From contig DASTWA010000004.1 of the NCBI GenBank assembly GCA_035758825.1, positions 1-64,000 of the forward strand: DNA of 64,000 nt, read 5' to 3'. Positions 33,438-42,764 of this stretch are shown one piece after another. The notes below the pieces were generated by a model. The model had not been told where the DNA came from, did not search any database, and saw only the letters and a list, made by a program, of their open reading frames with translations. Position 1 is the first letter of the stretch, and each line of letters opens with the position of its first letter. The DNA comes from JARIHD01 sp035758825. Lineage in GTDB: Bacteria > Patescibacteriota > Saccharimonadia > Saccharimonadales > UBA4665. The position numbers were made by a program, and so were the translations under genes.

Positions 33438-35369
33438 CTACTTAATGACTATAACTTCGTAATTGCCGTCGGCGGGTAGGGCCTTGCGCATTTCGTTTTG
33501 GGTTTGCTCACTGACTAGGATGTAGGTTCGCTCGTCGCGTCTGGAGTAATCGCCAATGAACTGCTTGAATACCTCATATCGTTTTTGTTGGGCTAGAATG
33601 GCTATTGTGTGTCGGTTTTCTGGCCGGTATTGGTCCAGCATGTCTGTGACCAGGTTGAAGAACATATCTTCTTCATAAGAACGGCCTGTATAGGAAATGA
33701 TGTTTCGGGGTCTCACTCCAGAGTCGATGAGATGCCCTGCCTCAGTAGTGAGGGGTTTCTGGACGTTTGTATTCGTACCTTTGGCATACACAAGGAACCC
33801 TCTACCAACCGATAGATACATCGCGAGAACCCCAAATACGACCACAGTTAGATATAGTGTTTTAACGAGGCCGACAAATATCTCGACCTTTGACAATAAA
33901 TAGGTCAACGCAACGCCAATAGCACCAAGTAGGATTATGTACCCCAGGTAGGTCGATTTCGTGTAGTAATACGACAGCTGTCCTGTAAGTACGGTTTGGA
34001 CTGCATAGAAGAAAAGAACTAGAACTAAGGGACTTGTTAGGACGATGCCAATATCGAAAAGTCGCTTAGAGTCTTTTGCGGTCTTTTTCCGAATCCCGGC
34101 GAGCAGCATTGTGAGTAGTACGCCAAGAATTAGGACCAAGTAGCGACCATGGTCGGGCGATGCAATGCCACCGTCGTTGGTGAGTGAATTTACACCCGTG
34201 TGGGTGTCGAACAGGAGAATGAGAACTTGCGGCAGTGATAGTACCAAGGCGGCGCCAATAAACCACCACTGCCAGTTGCTAGTGAAGACTCTACTTGAGC
34301 GATCAAGTACGACCTTATTACCCCACGCCGCCGCCACTAAAGCCGTAAGGGCTACAATAACAGTGAGTATCCACGTGTAGGCAGCAGCCACGGCAAATAG
34401 GCTTGCTGAGCCAAATGCTATGTACCGTACAAGCCGGTCGGTCGTTTTGTGGTAAATTATGAGGCCCAGAAGCGTGCCGCAGAGCGCAGCTACAGTTGTA
34501 AGGAATGACTGCCCAGCAAAAGCGATCTGCGGAAAGATAAGCGTGTTAAAGATGATGAATAAGGTGGCTGACATGCCAAGTTGAGTGACCAGCCCTAGTT
34601 TTTCCTGCTTTTGTCTCAGATATGCCACTGATTGAGCGATGATTTCGGCAAGTAGGATAAGTAGCGCCGCATAGATCAGGATCATTCCTATGCGATAAAT
34701 GCCAATTAGCAGTCGGACATCGTCGAGCGTTTTATTTGTCAGGTCGAAAATACTTCTTCCAAAGAGTGACAAATTAAAGTGCAGCCCTTGCGGGTAGCTA
34801 GTGACTGGCGAATCGATATTGAGGTCTGGCTGGTCAGTTTTGTCTACTTTTGAGACGTATCCTTCAACCGATATATCGGCGCGATACATTTGGATGTGTG
34901 CTGCATCATCGTACCCGAATGCAGAATAGTGTAATAGATTGCTGGTCGAGAGATTAAGCAGTATAGGTAATGAAAATGTTGAGCAAATGAGTACTACTGA
35001 GCCGATCAGGACCCAATGTGGTTTAACGCCGGGGTTGTCGGCGCGGGGCTCACGATTGACATATCCAAGGATGGCAACTATTGCAGCCATATTCACTAGT
35101 ACGATCAACCAGATAGGGACATATACACCTACTATTCGGCAAGCCATTGCCACCACAGAGTTGATAGCTATAAATGTGAGTAGGCTGAGCGCAAAGTTGG
35201 CTAGGTAGGATGTATAAAAGCGTTTCGCAAAAATCTTAGCTGCCAGCCATGTCCATCCAATTAGCACGCCGAGCAATGCCAAGACAGAAAGTTTAGTTAC
35301 GGAGATTAGGAGAAGAGAGGCGAACGCCAAATACTGAGTACTTTTTAATGAATGCAGAAGTCTTTGCAT
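33438..35369 (-). CDS. Polytopic membrane protein, possible GT-C-type glycosyltransferase
   Basis: A 643-residue protein with about 13-14 hydrophobic segments. It has an acidic loop after the third or fourth segment (FGYDDAAHIQMYR) and TSYPQGLHFNLSLF in the large first extracytoplasmic region. The acidic pair in the first loop and the polar C-terminal domain (about 540-643) are typical of GT-C enzymes that use polyprenyl-phosphate sugars. AGGGG lies about 9 nt before the ATG, and TATAAT (minus) at 35414-35409 gives a leadered transcript. The specific family is uncertain. Confidence 0.75.
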   Translation of the reverse strand: MQRLLHSLKSTQYLAFASLLLISVTKLSVLALLGVLIGWTWLAAKIFAKRFYTSYLANFALSLLTFIAINSVVAMACRIVGVYVPIWLIVLVNMAAIVAILGYVNREPRADNPGVKPHWVLIGSVVLICSTFSLPILLNLSTSNLLHYSAFGYDDAAHIQMYRADISVEGYVSKVDKTDQPDLNIDSPVTSYPQGLHFNLSLFGRSIFDLTNKTLDDVRLLIGIYRIGMILIYAALLILLAEIIAQSVAYLRQKQEKLGLVTQLGMSATLFIIFNTLIFPQIAFAGQSFLTTVAALCGTLLGLIIYHKTTDRLVRYIAFGSASLFAVAAAYTWILTVIVALTALVAAAWGNKVVLDRSSRVFTSNWQWWFIGAALVLSLPQVLILLFDTHTGVNSLTNDGGIASPDHGRYLVLILGVLLTMLLAGIRKKTAKDSKRLFDIGIVLTSPLVLVLFFYAVQTVLTGQLSYYYTKSTYLGYIILLGAIGVALTYLLSKVEIFVGLVKTLYLTVVVFGVLAMYLSVGRGFLVYAKGTNTNVQKPLTTEAGHLIDSGVRPRNIISYTGRSYEEDMFFNLVTDMLDQYRPENRHTIAILAQQKRYEVFKQFIGDYSRRDERTYILVSEQTQNEMRKALPADGNYEVIVIK

Positions 35370-35434
35370 ATTTACGGCCCCTAATTCTCACAAACAATAG
35401 TAGCCCTAATTATAAGCCCATAGTAGCCTAAAGG

Positions 35435-37633
35435 CTAGGGGACGATGACTGATTGCCAGACTATGCCACCCATGTGCCAAGATGCACCAGGTGCGTACTC
35501 AACGATTGGCTGGAAGTGTTCGTTGTAGGTTCCAGAAGGTGTGTTGGCGGGGACGGTAATAGGGAAGCTGAATTCAGCGATTTGCCCAGGCGCAACGACG
35601 TGTTGGTTGGCTGCCAGCGTGTTGTTATCTGATTCGTAAACCTTGTTGAAGGTTTTGGCGGGTCGGCTCCCGGTTGGCCAGCCTTGGCTGAAGTTACTTA
35701 CGCGGTTAATGGGCCAGCTCGTCGCAAAGTGTACCGGGAAGAGGCCGCCAACCCAAGATGCATCATCGTACCACTTTAGTGACCCTGTGTTTTTCATCCT
35801 AAACCACATCGTGCCGGTCTCCCCTTTGTTTACTGTGGGGTATGAGCTTTGCGAAACGTAACTTGCTTGGTAGTGGCCTCCATTGACAGTAACATCTTGG
35901 TATACACTACTGCCATTCACGGGCCAGTCACGGGCACCTTCGCGGATGAGTACGAAATGTTCCCTCTGAGCACCTAGTATCTGGTAAAGCGGGGCGCTTA
36001 TCTTGAATTCAAATTTAGCGATTTGCCCAGGCGCCACAGTGTGTTGGTTGGCTGCCAGAGTCGTCCCATCTGCTTCATAGACGGCAGTGAACGACGTGGG
36101 CCTAAACGTATTTGCCCAGCCACTCGTTGCGAAGGCGCTTGTGCGATTCATCGGCCATGAGGTGGATAAGACGACCGGCCAGTCGCCATTGGCGGCTGCA
36201 TTTGTGCGGTCGTACCATGTCGAGGTGCCTGTGTTCTTGAAGACGAAGTGCATACTCGACTGTTCATTAATCCCAAGTGTCGGATATGGGCTCTGGTATT
36301 GGTAGGCCGATCCGACTGAGGTCAGGACATCGATTACCATATGTATGGTGTCGCCACCCATATACCAGCCGAATCCTGGAGCGCCTTCACGGATCGGCAT
36401 AAAGTACTCTTTGTACTTGCCGACATATAGATCCTTAGGAACTTTGACCTGGATATCGTAGCGAGCGATTTGCCCGCTTTCAACGACGTGTTGGTTGGCT
36501 GCCAGAGTCGTCCCATCTGCTTCATAGACGGCAGTGAAAGTGGTGGCAGGCCGACTGACAGAAGCCCAGCCGGACCCTGCGAACTCGCTAACCCGATTTA
36601 CAGGATTGGAAGTTGCTAAAACTACCGGAGGAGTGGTTGGCCCTGCTGCTGCTGTGTCGTACCATGGCAAGTTGCCATCGTTTTTATACTGGAGCGTGAT
36701 GGTGGTTTGTTGTCCTTGCTGAAGGGTTGGATAGCTGCTTTGTGAATGATAGTTGGCGCTATAGAATGGCGCTATTGTTGGCCCAAAATAACTTTCGAAT
36801 AAAGCTACAAAGTTCTGGTTGCCATGAAAGTGGGGAGTGTACCAATAGAGCGCTGCCGTCGCCCCGGTATCCATATGGACGGCTACACCGTCAATTGTCT
36901 TATAGCCGTCGTAATATACTACTTGGCCGTTCGGGCAGCTCTTACGATTCCCCTGAGTCATGGGGCCGCTATAGCAGCTCGAAAGGTCGTCGGAGTTATC
37001 CCAACTGCCCCTAATTATTGCCCAGCCGACATTTCCGAGTGAACGCTGTTGACCGAACTTTAATAACCAGGCTGCGCGAATAACCTGTTGTGAAAACCCT
37101 GCCTTTGATGCGCTGTTTACACATATACCACTCACAGATGTGTAAGTTGTGCCATTGCGAGTGTAAAGGTTAAGCCCCGAATAACTGTAGCTTCCTCCGC
37201 TGTCAGGGCAGCCGTATCCCACTGCCTTAGAAATTGTATTTGTAGAGCAGCTGGTACTTGTAATTAAGCTTTGTTCTTTTTGTAAGGTAGTAAGGATCAC
37301 CTGAGGGTTGATATCGTAAGCCTGCGCGGCGTGATAGATAATCGTGCCGGCACTGACATTGCCGCCGTAGGTATAGCCTCCTGATGGTGAGTATCCTGTG
37401 GGGTCTGGTGCACTAAAGCCGCTGTTGGTGCTTAGACAGCTTCCTTTTGCGTTCAGGAACGCGTCGATTTGAGCGGCTGTCATACTGTTCTTGTTGTTGA
37501 ATATACTGTCGTCAATGAGCCGGTCGCGATTAAAGTATGCCGAGGCGGTGCCCGCATGAAAGGCGACAAAGACAATTGACAAGACTGCTATTAAAGCTAT
37601 TTTTTTGACGTGTAATCTGGCTATTTTTATCAT
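35435..37633 (-). CDS. Secreted surface protein: N-terminal lysozyme-like domain and three Ig-like repeats
   Basis: A 732-residue protein with a signal peptide (hydrophobic about 12-30, cleaved near ASA). Residues about 40-290 include AQAYDINPQVILTTLQKEQSL, as in actinobacterial hemagglutinin-like or glucosaminidase-related secreted proteins. Three repeats of about 135 residues follow (near 295-440, 445-585, 590-732). Each runs from SSYPT or SPYPT through WYD, ..NRxSxF, YE[AS]D..TLAANQH and a REGA-like end. The fold is probably beta-sandwich. It overlaps the upstream anchored gene by 4 nt (ATGA). Adhesion or wall binding is likely but unproven. Confidence 0.8.
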   Translation of the reverse strand: MIKIARLHVKKIALIAVLSIVFVAFHAGTASAYFNRDRLIDDSIFNNKNSMTAAQIDAFLNAKGSCLSTNSGFSAPDPTGYSPSGGYTYGGNVSAGTIIYHAAQAYDINPQVILTTLQKEQSLITSTSCSTNTISKAVGYGCPDSGGSYSYSGLNLYTRNGTTYTSVSGICVNSASKAGFSQQVIRAAWLLKFGQQRSLGNVGWAIIRGSWDNSDDLSSCYSGPMTQGNRKSCPNGQVVYYDGYKTIDGVAVHMDTGATAALYWYTPHFHGNQNFVALFESYFGPTIAPFYSANYHSQSSYPTLQQGQQTTITLQYKNDGNLPWYDTAAAGPTTPPVVLATSNPVNRVSEFAGSGWASVSRPATTFTAVYEADGTTLAANQHVVESGQIARYDIQVKVPKDLYVGKYKEYFMPIREGAPGFGWYMGGDTIHMVIDVLTSVGSAYQYQSPYPTLGINEQSSMHFVFKNTGTSTWYDRTNAAANGDWPVVLSTSWPMNRTSAFATSGWANTFRPTSFTAVYEADGTTLAANQHTVAPGQIAKFEFKISAPLYQILGAQREHFVLIREGARDWPVNGSSVYQDVTVNGGHYQASYVSQSSYPTVNKGETGTMWFRMKNTGSLKWYDDASWVGGLFPVHFATSWPINRVSNFSQGWPTGSRPAKTFNKVYESDNNTLAANQHVVAPGQIAEFSFPITVPANTPSGTYNEHFQPIVEYAPGASWHMGGIVWQSVIVP
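36041..36538 (-). repeat. Identical 51-bp segments within adjacent Ig-like repeats
   Basis: Bases 36041-36091 and 36488-36538 are identical over 51 bp. They encode FTAVYEADGTTLAANQH in repeats 1 and 2 of the surface protein, while flanking sequence differs. A third, diverged copy of the segment starts near 35599. This suggests recent gene conversion or unequal exchange between repeats. Confidence 0.85.
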
Positions 37634-38223
37634 GGCGTGACCTCTAGTGGGAGTGCGTCGTCAGCTGACAAAGAATTACTGCCGCTCGTTGCTTTGGCCT
37701 GAACTTTCCAGGCGCCCGTGGTAAGGCCTATGTCCCCGGGCTTCCAGGTCCAGTATGCAGCTCCGCCGTCGTCAGTTGTCTTTGCCTCAAGTTTCAACGT
37801 AGTACTCCCTTTTACAAAAAATATTTGGCAAGTTATCTTAGGTGTGGTCTCGCAGCTTGACTGGAGGAGAGGGGCTTCAGAGAGTGAGAATTTATGTGCG
37901 CTCACAAAATTGCCTGATACTGCCTTTATTTCCTTCGAAGGAGTAACTGGTTCGTCCGACTGCCCCTTAGTGTCTGTAAAGGTGTCGCCTTCGCGTTCGC
38001 CCTGTGTTGTCTGGCTGTCTTTGGAAGATGCGCTGTCCCCAGAGTTTTGCTCGCCTTTTGTATATTGGCTGCCGGAAGTTGGCTTAGGCGTATCTTTGTC
38101 TAGAAAATGTATGACGCTGGTGAGTTCAAGGATTAGGGTGATGATAACCAGAGCTGCAATAACGAGGCCGATTCTCGTAAATAACCTGCGTTTATTTGTT
38201 TTTTTTGTGTATCTTTGTTTCAT
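37630..38223 (-). CDS. Single-pass membrane protein with extracytoplasmic domain
   Basis: The preferred start is the ATG at 38223 (197 residues, MKQRYTKKTNKRR), because TATAGT at 38244-38239 (minus) overlaps the upstream TTG frame. A transmembrane segment at about residues 17-38 is followed by a Ser/Thr/Asp-rich linker (about 45-95). A small beta-like domain follows with two Cys (SSCETTPKITCQIFF) that may pair. It is translationally coupled to the downstream Ig-repeat surface protein, so the two may work together at the cell surface. Confidence 0.75.
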   Translation of the reverse strand: MKQRYTKKTNKRRLFTRIGLVIAALVIITLILELTSVIHFLDKDTPKPTSGSQYTKGEQNSGDSASSKDSQTTQGEREGDTFTDTKGQSDEPVTPSKEIKAVSGNFVSAHKFSLSEAPLLQSSCETTPKITCQIFFVKGSTTLKLEAKTTDDGGAAYWTWKPGDIGLTTGAWKVQAKATSGSNSLSADDALPLEVTP

Positions 38224-38301
38224 ATTTTCGTACTTTGAACTATATAACAATGAGGCAAAGGCGGCAATAAAGTAGGGAAGTTTTACAACGGCTTAAGCGG
38301 T

Positions 38302-38655
38302 TTACTTGTTGCCGCTTACTAGGATAATTCCGAGAACAACTAGCGCGATGCCCACGACCTTGAGTAGGGTAAAGGATTCCTTGAAGAGAAGAAAAGACGC
38401 AATAAAAATAATAGCGTAGGTAAAGCCTGCCGCGATAGGAATAATATATCCCAGATCATATTTTGATATGAGGTATACGTAAAGCGCGAAGCTTATGAAA
38501 TAAGCGAACAGACCGGCAACGGTGAAGAAATTTATATTTACGTGTATCTTATGGTCGACGACGGATATTGGCAGGCCTGAAGAAGCGCCATATTTCATTA
38601 TGATAAGCGCCGATGACGTCATAAATACGTAGAGAGCAATAATCAGATTTGCCAT
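38302..38655 (-). CDS. Small 4-TM transporter (EamA/SMR-like)
   Basis: A 117-residue protein with four hydrophobic helices, a conserved-looking start (ALYVFMTSSALIIMKYG) and the FKESFTLLKVVGIALVVLGIILV end of small multidrug resistance and ArnE/F-like proteins. In glycan clusters such proteins often flip undecaprenyl-linked sugars, which would suit the neighbouring GT-C and GT2 genes. The substrate is not shown by sequence. The start is 8 nt after a TACAAT -10. Confidence 0.8.
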   Translation of the reverse strand: MANLIIALYVFMTSSALIIMKYGASSGLPISVVDHKIHVNINFFTVAGLFAYFISFALYVYLISKYDLGYIIPIAAGFTYAIIFIASFLLFKESFTLLKVVGIALVVLGIILVSGNK

Positions 38656-38693
38656 GTCGGTATATTGTACAGAAGTTACCTATATTCTGTCAT
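38656..38693 (-). promoter_or_regulatory. Leaderless promoter of the 4-TM transporter gene
   Basis: On minus, ATGACA (38693-38688), 18 bp, TACAAT (38669-38664), then 8 nt to the ATG at 38655. Both boxes are one mismatch from consensus, and no Shine-Dalgarno is present. Confidence 0.6.
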
Positions 38694-38702
38694 CTTTTTA
38701 GA

Positions 38703-39458
38703 CTATTTTGACGTAGCTTCAAAGAGACCTATGTATGTGTCACCCCTATTTCGAAGGGATGCATATCGGAAGAGTATGTACCAGATATCGTGCATCCGTT
38801 TTGCTAGAAAACTCATCTTGTTTTGTGGAAGCTCCGTATAGCCCCGGGAGAACGACGCATTAGTTATGTTACGAACAATCGGTGAATAGAAGGGGAAGCC
38901 GGCGTAGAATGTTTTAACTGTGCGATAGCCGTGGTCCTCCATGAATTTTTCTATTTGGCCACGCTTGTAGTTCCGATAGTGTCCGATATGCACTTCGTAT
39001 GGCCTCATCCTACCAACCGGAACAGATATCATCATGTACTTGGTGTTGATATTGATCAGCTTTTTGGCCAGATCCTCCCAGTGCTCGATATGCTCAAGCA
39101 CCTCGAAGGCGGTTATGAGATCGACCTTTTTCTTGTGCTTAGCATTGGTGATGTCTTCGGTGGCAAATTTTAAATTCTCGATTTTGTAATGCTTTTTGGC
39201 GGCCTCGATAGCTGGTTCAGAAAAATCATAACCGATCACTTCGGCGTGTTTAAAATGTGTTGCCAGCTGGGCGGTTTTGTTGCCTACGCCACAGCCTATA
39301 TCTGCAACGCTTTTAATCTGATGGGCGGGTAATTCCTGCAGCATCTTACTGAGCAAATGAGCAAACCAACGACTTCCTGCGCTGTGCGAGAGGTAGTCGA
39401 TCATATTTTCGTTCCAGAAATGACCGAAGAACTCCTCGTTGGTTTTTTTGCTACTCAT
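38703..39458 (-). CDS. Class I SAM-dependent methyltransferase
   Basis: The ATG at 39458 is chosen because GGGAGGG lies 3 nt upstream, giving 251 residues (MSSKKTNEEFFGHFWNENM). The SAM site is SVADIGCGVGNKTAQL near residue 47, with DLITAFEVLEHIEHWEDL as the post-motif. This resembles UbiG-like or glycan methyltransferases. It is 16 nt downstream of a glycosyltransferase on the same strand and probably modifies the same glycan or its carrier. Confidence 0.87.
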   Translation of the reverse strand: MSSKKTNEEFFGHFWNENMIDYLSHSAGSRWFAHLLSKMLQELPAHQIKSVADIGCGVGNKTAQLATHFKHAEVIGYDFSEPAIEAAKKHYKIENLKFATEDITNAKHKKKVDLITAFEVLEHIEHWEDLAKKLININTKYMMISVPVGRMRPYEVHIGHYRNYKRGQIEKFMEDHGYRTVKTFYAGFPFYSPIVRNITNASFSRGYTELPQNKMSFLAKRMHDIWYILFRYASLRNRGDTYIGLFEATSK

Positions 39459-39474
39459 ATACCCTCCCTTTAAT

Positions 39475-40737
39475 TTAGTACTCTGTGTCCGCGATCCGAT
39501 TATCCTTAAAGACAAATTCCTCTAATCGTGTCAGATTTGGCTCACGTTCGAAATGCTTGAAGTAATAGTCCCGACCATTCTTGCCCAACTTATCCCTCTT
39601 GGATTTCTCCATGTCGTGGAGCTTAATAAGTGCGCCAGCAAGGCCCTCGATGTCGCCGGAGTCAACACAGATGCCACACCTGCTCAGTTCGTTTACGAGC
39701 TTTTTACCCTCTCCGTCCATAGAAGCGACAATAGGTTTTCCTGAAGGCATGTATGAATATACCTTTGCAGGGATGCCGTATTCAAAGAGTGGGCTCTTTG
39801 ATAGCGCCACTAACATAACGTTTGCAATTGATTGGTACTTAGGAACTTCCTCGACTGGTTTGAAGCCTTCGAAGACAAATTGGTCGTCAATTCTAAGCTT
39901 CTTGACCTCCTTGATAAGCCAATCCTTGGACATCCCTTCGCCGATAATGATGTATCGTATGTTCTTGTACCCTTTGTCCTTGACTATTTTTGCCGCCTTA
40001 GTTACAACATCGAAACATTGCGCTGGGTTAATGTTCCCGGCAAAGACGACGTTAAATGTTTTGCCGAAGCGTTTGTTAAGGCTTTTATCTTCGATTACTT
40101 GTTCGTAAATTTTTTCAGGAGCCTGCGCGATGTACAGGGTTTTTTCTTCTGGAATGCCAACATCCGAGATGAAGCGTTCCTGCATACCCTTGAAAACGCC
40201 CATTACACCATCCCCTCGCCGGTAATGCCAGTAAGACATCCTGGTGATTAATGATCTTAGTGTTGGGTTCTGTATGTTTATCATCGAGAATAGGCTGTGG
40301 GGCCAGAAGTCGCAGACGTAAAAGTAGAGTGGGATGCGTTTGATCTTTGCTATCAGAATTGCGGGCAGAGACATAAAGACGGGCGACAACTGGTAGGCCA
40401 TTACACGGTCATACTTCCTAAAAATAAAGAAGGGGACATAGAATAACGCAAAGAAGGCGAATGAAACGTAGTTAAGCGAAATCCTTACATTCGTATTGCT
40501 CCCACGAGGGATCTCGGGAACGCGGTAAATAGTAACTCCTTTACGAACCTCTCTCTTGTTTTTAAAGAAGCCATAACCGGTGAAGAATTTTCCTGACGGG
40601 TAGTTGGGCGTACCACAAAGAACGTCGACCTTGTAGCCCCGCTCCACAAGCCCTTCCGCAATGTCAGTGATACGGAATGTCTCGGGCCAGTAGTGTTGGC
40701 CAACGATAAGAAGTCGTTTGGTTTTTTTATCGCTCAT
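39475..40737 (-). CDS. GT4-family glycosyltransferase (WbuB/fucosaminyltransferase-like)
   Basis: Taken from the ATG at 40737 (420 residues; an alternative ATG at 40767 lies further inside the upstream gene). The start RLLIVGQHYWPETFRITDIAEGL and the donor half KTFNVVFAGNINPAQCFDVV match enzymes annotated as WbuB-like, which often add N-acetyl-L-fucosamine. This fits the capE-like and reductase genes directly upstream. The substrate assignment is inferred. It overlaps the reductase gene by 11 nt. Confidence 0.87.
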   Translation of the reverse strand: MSDKKTKRLLIVGQHYWPETFRITDIAEGLVERGYKVDVLCGTPNYPSGKFFTGYGFFKNKREVRKGVTIYRVPEIPRGSNTNVRISLNYVSFAFFALFYVPFFIFRKYDRVMAYQLSPVFMSLPAILIAKIKRIPLYFYVCDFWPHSLFSMINIQNPTLRSLITRMSYWHYRRGDGVMGVFKGMQERFISDVGIPEEKTLYIAQAPEKIYEQVIEDKSLNKRFGKTFNVVFAGNINPAQCFDVVTKAAKIVKDKGYKNIRYIIIGEGMSKDWLIKEVKKLRIDDQFVFEGFKPVEEVPKYQSIANVMLVALSKSPLFEYGIPAKVYSYMPSGKPIVASMDGEGKKLVNELSRCGICVDSGDIEGLAGALIKLHDMEKSKRDKLGKNGRDYYFKHFEREPNLTRLEEFVFKDNRIADTEY

Positions 40738-41581
40738 AGTGTTTATAAAGGACTGGATGTGCTCCAATCCAATCTCGCATATCCTTTAACATTTCTGGGT
40801 ACTCTTTAACAGTGAAGTCAAAGTCTGCCCTGGTATTAAGCAGCGTCTTGTCATGGCTTACGCCTTCGATTGGTTCCAGTGAGATGTCATCTCGGTCGAA
40901 AGCTTCCTTAATTATATTAAGCAACTCAAACTTAGTAACGCTCTTTTGTGAAACGAGATGGTAGAGGCCGGTGAGATTCTGCTCGATCGCGGCGTTGATG
41001 CCTCGAGCCAGCTCGATGGTAGTGATACCATTCCAAACTGATCCAGTGAAGCCTTTAACTGCACCTGTTTGTTTGTAAAACCAGTTGAATAATCCTTCAC
41101 CGTCTTCTGCCAAGTCAGGGCCAATGATAGACATCCGGAAGGTTAAGTCCTTGCCATTTATTACCTCACCAAGTGCCTTGCTGCGGTCGTAGAAGGTGTC
41201 GCCGTCCCTGAAGCTATCTTCCTTGTAAGGGGCACTCTTTCCAGAGAATACGCAGTCTGTGCTTAGGTGTATCAGTCGTGTGTTTGTGGCGGAGAGCCTT
41301 TGCTCCAAGTAATGAGGCAGGTAGCCGTTAAGGTACGACGCAAGGTCTTTGCGCTTTTCGCTGAGACCAACCAGAATACCTACAGCGTTTATGACGATAT
41401 CGAATTGTTTGCCTTCAAAAAATGCATCTACAAGTTGTCGTTCGGTAAGATCGAGTAAAATAGTGGCTTCGTTCAGTTTTTTACTTGCACTGAGTGTAGT
41501 GACTTCGTGCCCTTGTTCAGATAAATGTGTTGCTATGACGTGGCCGGCCATGCCGCCCGCTCCAAGAACCAGAATTCTCAC
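40727..41581 (-). CDS. RmlD-like SDR reductase for a 4-keto-6-deoxy nucleotide sugar
   Basis: A 284-residue protein with an N-terminal NAD(P) site (RILVLGAGGMAGHVIATHL), STDCVFSGKSAPYKE and the catalytic Tyr/Lys pair in FYDRSKALGEV. It is RmlD-like and is encoded right after a CapE/FnlA-type dehydratase. It therefore probably reduces C4 of the 2-acetamido-2,6-dideoxy-L-hexos-4-ulose product, giving an L-QuiNAc, L-RhaNAc or L-FucNAc-type donor. The start is GTG, overlapping the upstream stop (GTGA). Confidence 0.85.
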   Translation of the reverse strand: MRILVLGAGGMAGHVIATHLSEQGHEVTTLSASKKLNEATILLDLTERQLVDAFFEGKQFDIVINAVGILVGLSEKRKDLASYLNGYLPHYLEQRLSATNTRLIHLSTDCVFSGKSAPYKEDSFRDGDTFYDRSKALGEVINGKDLTFRMSIIGPDLAEDGEGLFNWFYKQTGAVKGFTGSVWNGITTIELARGINAAIEQNLTGLYHLVSQKSVTKFELLNIIKEAFDRDDISLEPIEGVSHDKTLLNTRADFDFTVKEYPEMLKDMRDWIGAHPVLYKHYER

Positions 41582-42603
41582 AACTGGACGCCTTCCTTAC
41601 CTTTTAGTTCATCTTTGATATAGGCAACTGTCTTGAGTTTGTTTATAGTCCCTTCAACATCGAGACGTGCCGTATTAAAGGATGTATATTCGCCCATCTT
41701 TGAGAGTTTTTTGCTCCCACCCTGATATTTATCGTAGTTAAGGTCGCGAGTGTCAGCAGGGACACGGAAGAAGTCGCCCATATCAATAGCTTTTGACATT
41801 TCTTCACGAGTTAAAAGGGTTTCGTGGGCCTTTTCGCCGTGACGAGTGCCAATGACTTTGATCTCACTCTCGGACTTGAACATCTGTTTCAACGCCTCGG
41901 CCAAAACGCCAACGGTCGAGGCAGGTGCCTTCTGCACAAACAAGTCTCCCTGACTAGCGTGTTTGAAAGCAAACAACACCAAGTCAACCGCCTCGTCGAG
42001 ATTCATGAGAAAGCGGGTCATATCGGGATCGGTTATGGTGATTGGTTGACCCGCCTTCATCTGACTAACGAAAAGTGGAATAACTGATCCGCGAGAAGCC
42101 ATCACGTTTCCATAACGGGTTACACAGATAGTGGTCTTAGCGGGGTCGATGTTGCGAGATTTAGCAACAGCTACCTTCTCCATCATTGCTTTAGAAGTAC
42201 CCATGGCGTTAATAGGATAGGCCGCTTTGTCTGTCGAAAGGCAGATGACCTTTTTAACGCCAGCATCGACGGCTGCCGTGATGACATTGTCAGTACCTAG
42301 TACGTTAGTGCGTACTGCTTCCATGGGGAAGAATTCGCATGAGGGGACTTGTTTAAGGGCTGCCGCATGGAAAATGTAGTCGACGCCCTTTACTGCATCG
42401 CGAATGCTTTCTAAGTTGCGAACGTCCCCAAGATAAAACTTTAGTTTATCGCTTTTTAGGGCATGGCGCATATCGTCTTGTTTCTTTTCGTCACGCGAAA
42501 AAACGCGAATTTCTTCGATGTCACTATCGAGAAAACGCTTTAGAACGGTATTGCCAAACGAACCTGTTCCACCCGTAATTAGCAATGTCTTGCCTTTGAA
42601 CAT
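41578..42603 (-). CDS. capE: UDP-GlcNAc 4,6-dehydratase/5-epimerase (CapE/FnlA-like)
   Basis: The ATG at 42603 is preferred, with GAGGGG 6 nt upstream, giving 341 residues. The NAD site is LLITGGTGSFGNTVLKRFL, and LKQVPSCEFFPMEA and CLSTDKAAYPINAMG(TSK) mark the extended SDR family. The C-terminal FFRVPADTRDLNYDKY is characteristic of CapE/FnlA/WbjB, which make the L-configured 4-keto sugar from UDP-GlcNAc. No UDP-sugar 2-epimerase was found in the window, so the final sugar cannot be named. Confidence 0.9.
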   Translation of the reverse strand: MFKGKTLLITGGTGSFGNTVLKRFLDSDIEEIRVFSRDEKKQDDMRHALKSDKLKFYLGDVRNLESIRDAVKGVDYIFHAAALKQVPSCEFFPMEAVRTNVLGTDNVITAAVDAGVKKVICLSTDKAAYPINAMGTSKAMMEKVAVAKSRNIDPAKTTICVTRYGNVMASRGSVIPLFVSQMKAGQPITITDPDMTRFLMNLDEAVDLVLFAFKHASQGDLFVQKAPASTVGVLAEALKQMFKSESEIKVIGTRHGEKAHETLLTREEMSKAIDMGDFFRVPADTRDLNYDKYQGGSKKLSKMGEYTSFNTARLDVEGTINKLKTVAYIKDELKGKEGVQL

Positions 42604-42705
42604 GCAAATCCCCTCAGTTTTTATACTCATTACTAGATTATCAGATTTATCTCACTGAAGCCATGTACCAGGTGGTTTGTACAACATCCCCAAAGTGTGA
42701 AAGTA

Positions 42706-42734
42706 TTGTAATTTTAACTCAAATAGTTTATAAT
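42706..42734 (+). promoter_or_regulatory. Consensus-like promoter with leadered transcript
   Basis: TTGTAA (42706-42711), 17 bp, TATAAT (42729-42734). The ATG at 42765 is about 24 nt after the expected start, with AGGAG 8 nt upstream of it. A useful contrast to the leaderless promoters. Confidence 0.65.
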
Positions 42735-42764
42735 AGGCTAAAATTATAGATAGGAGCAGTTGGG

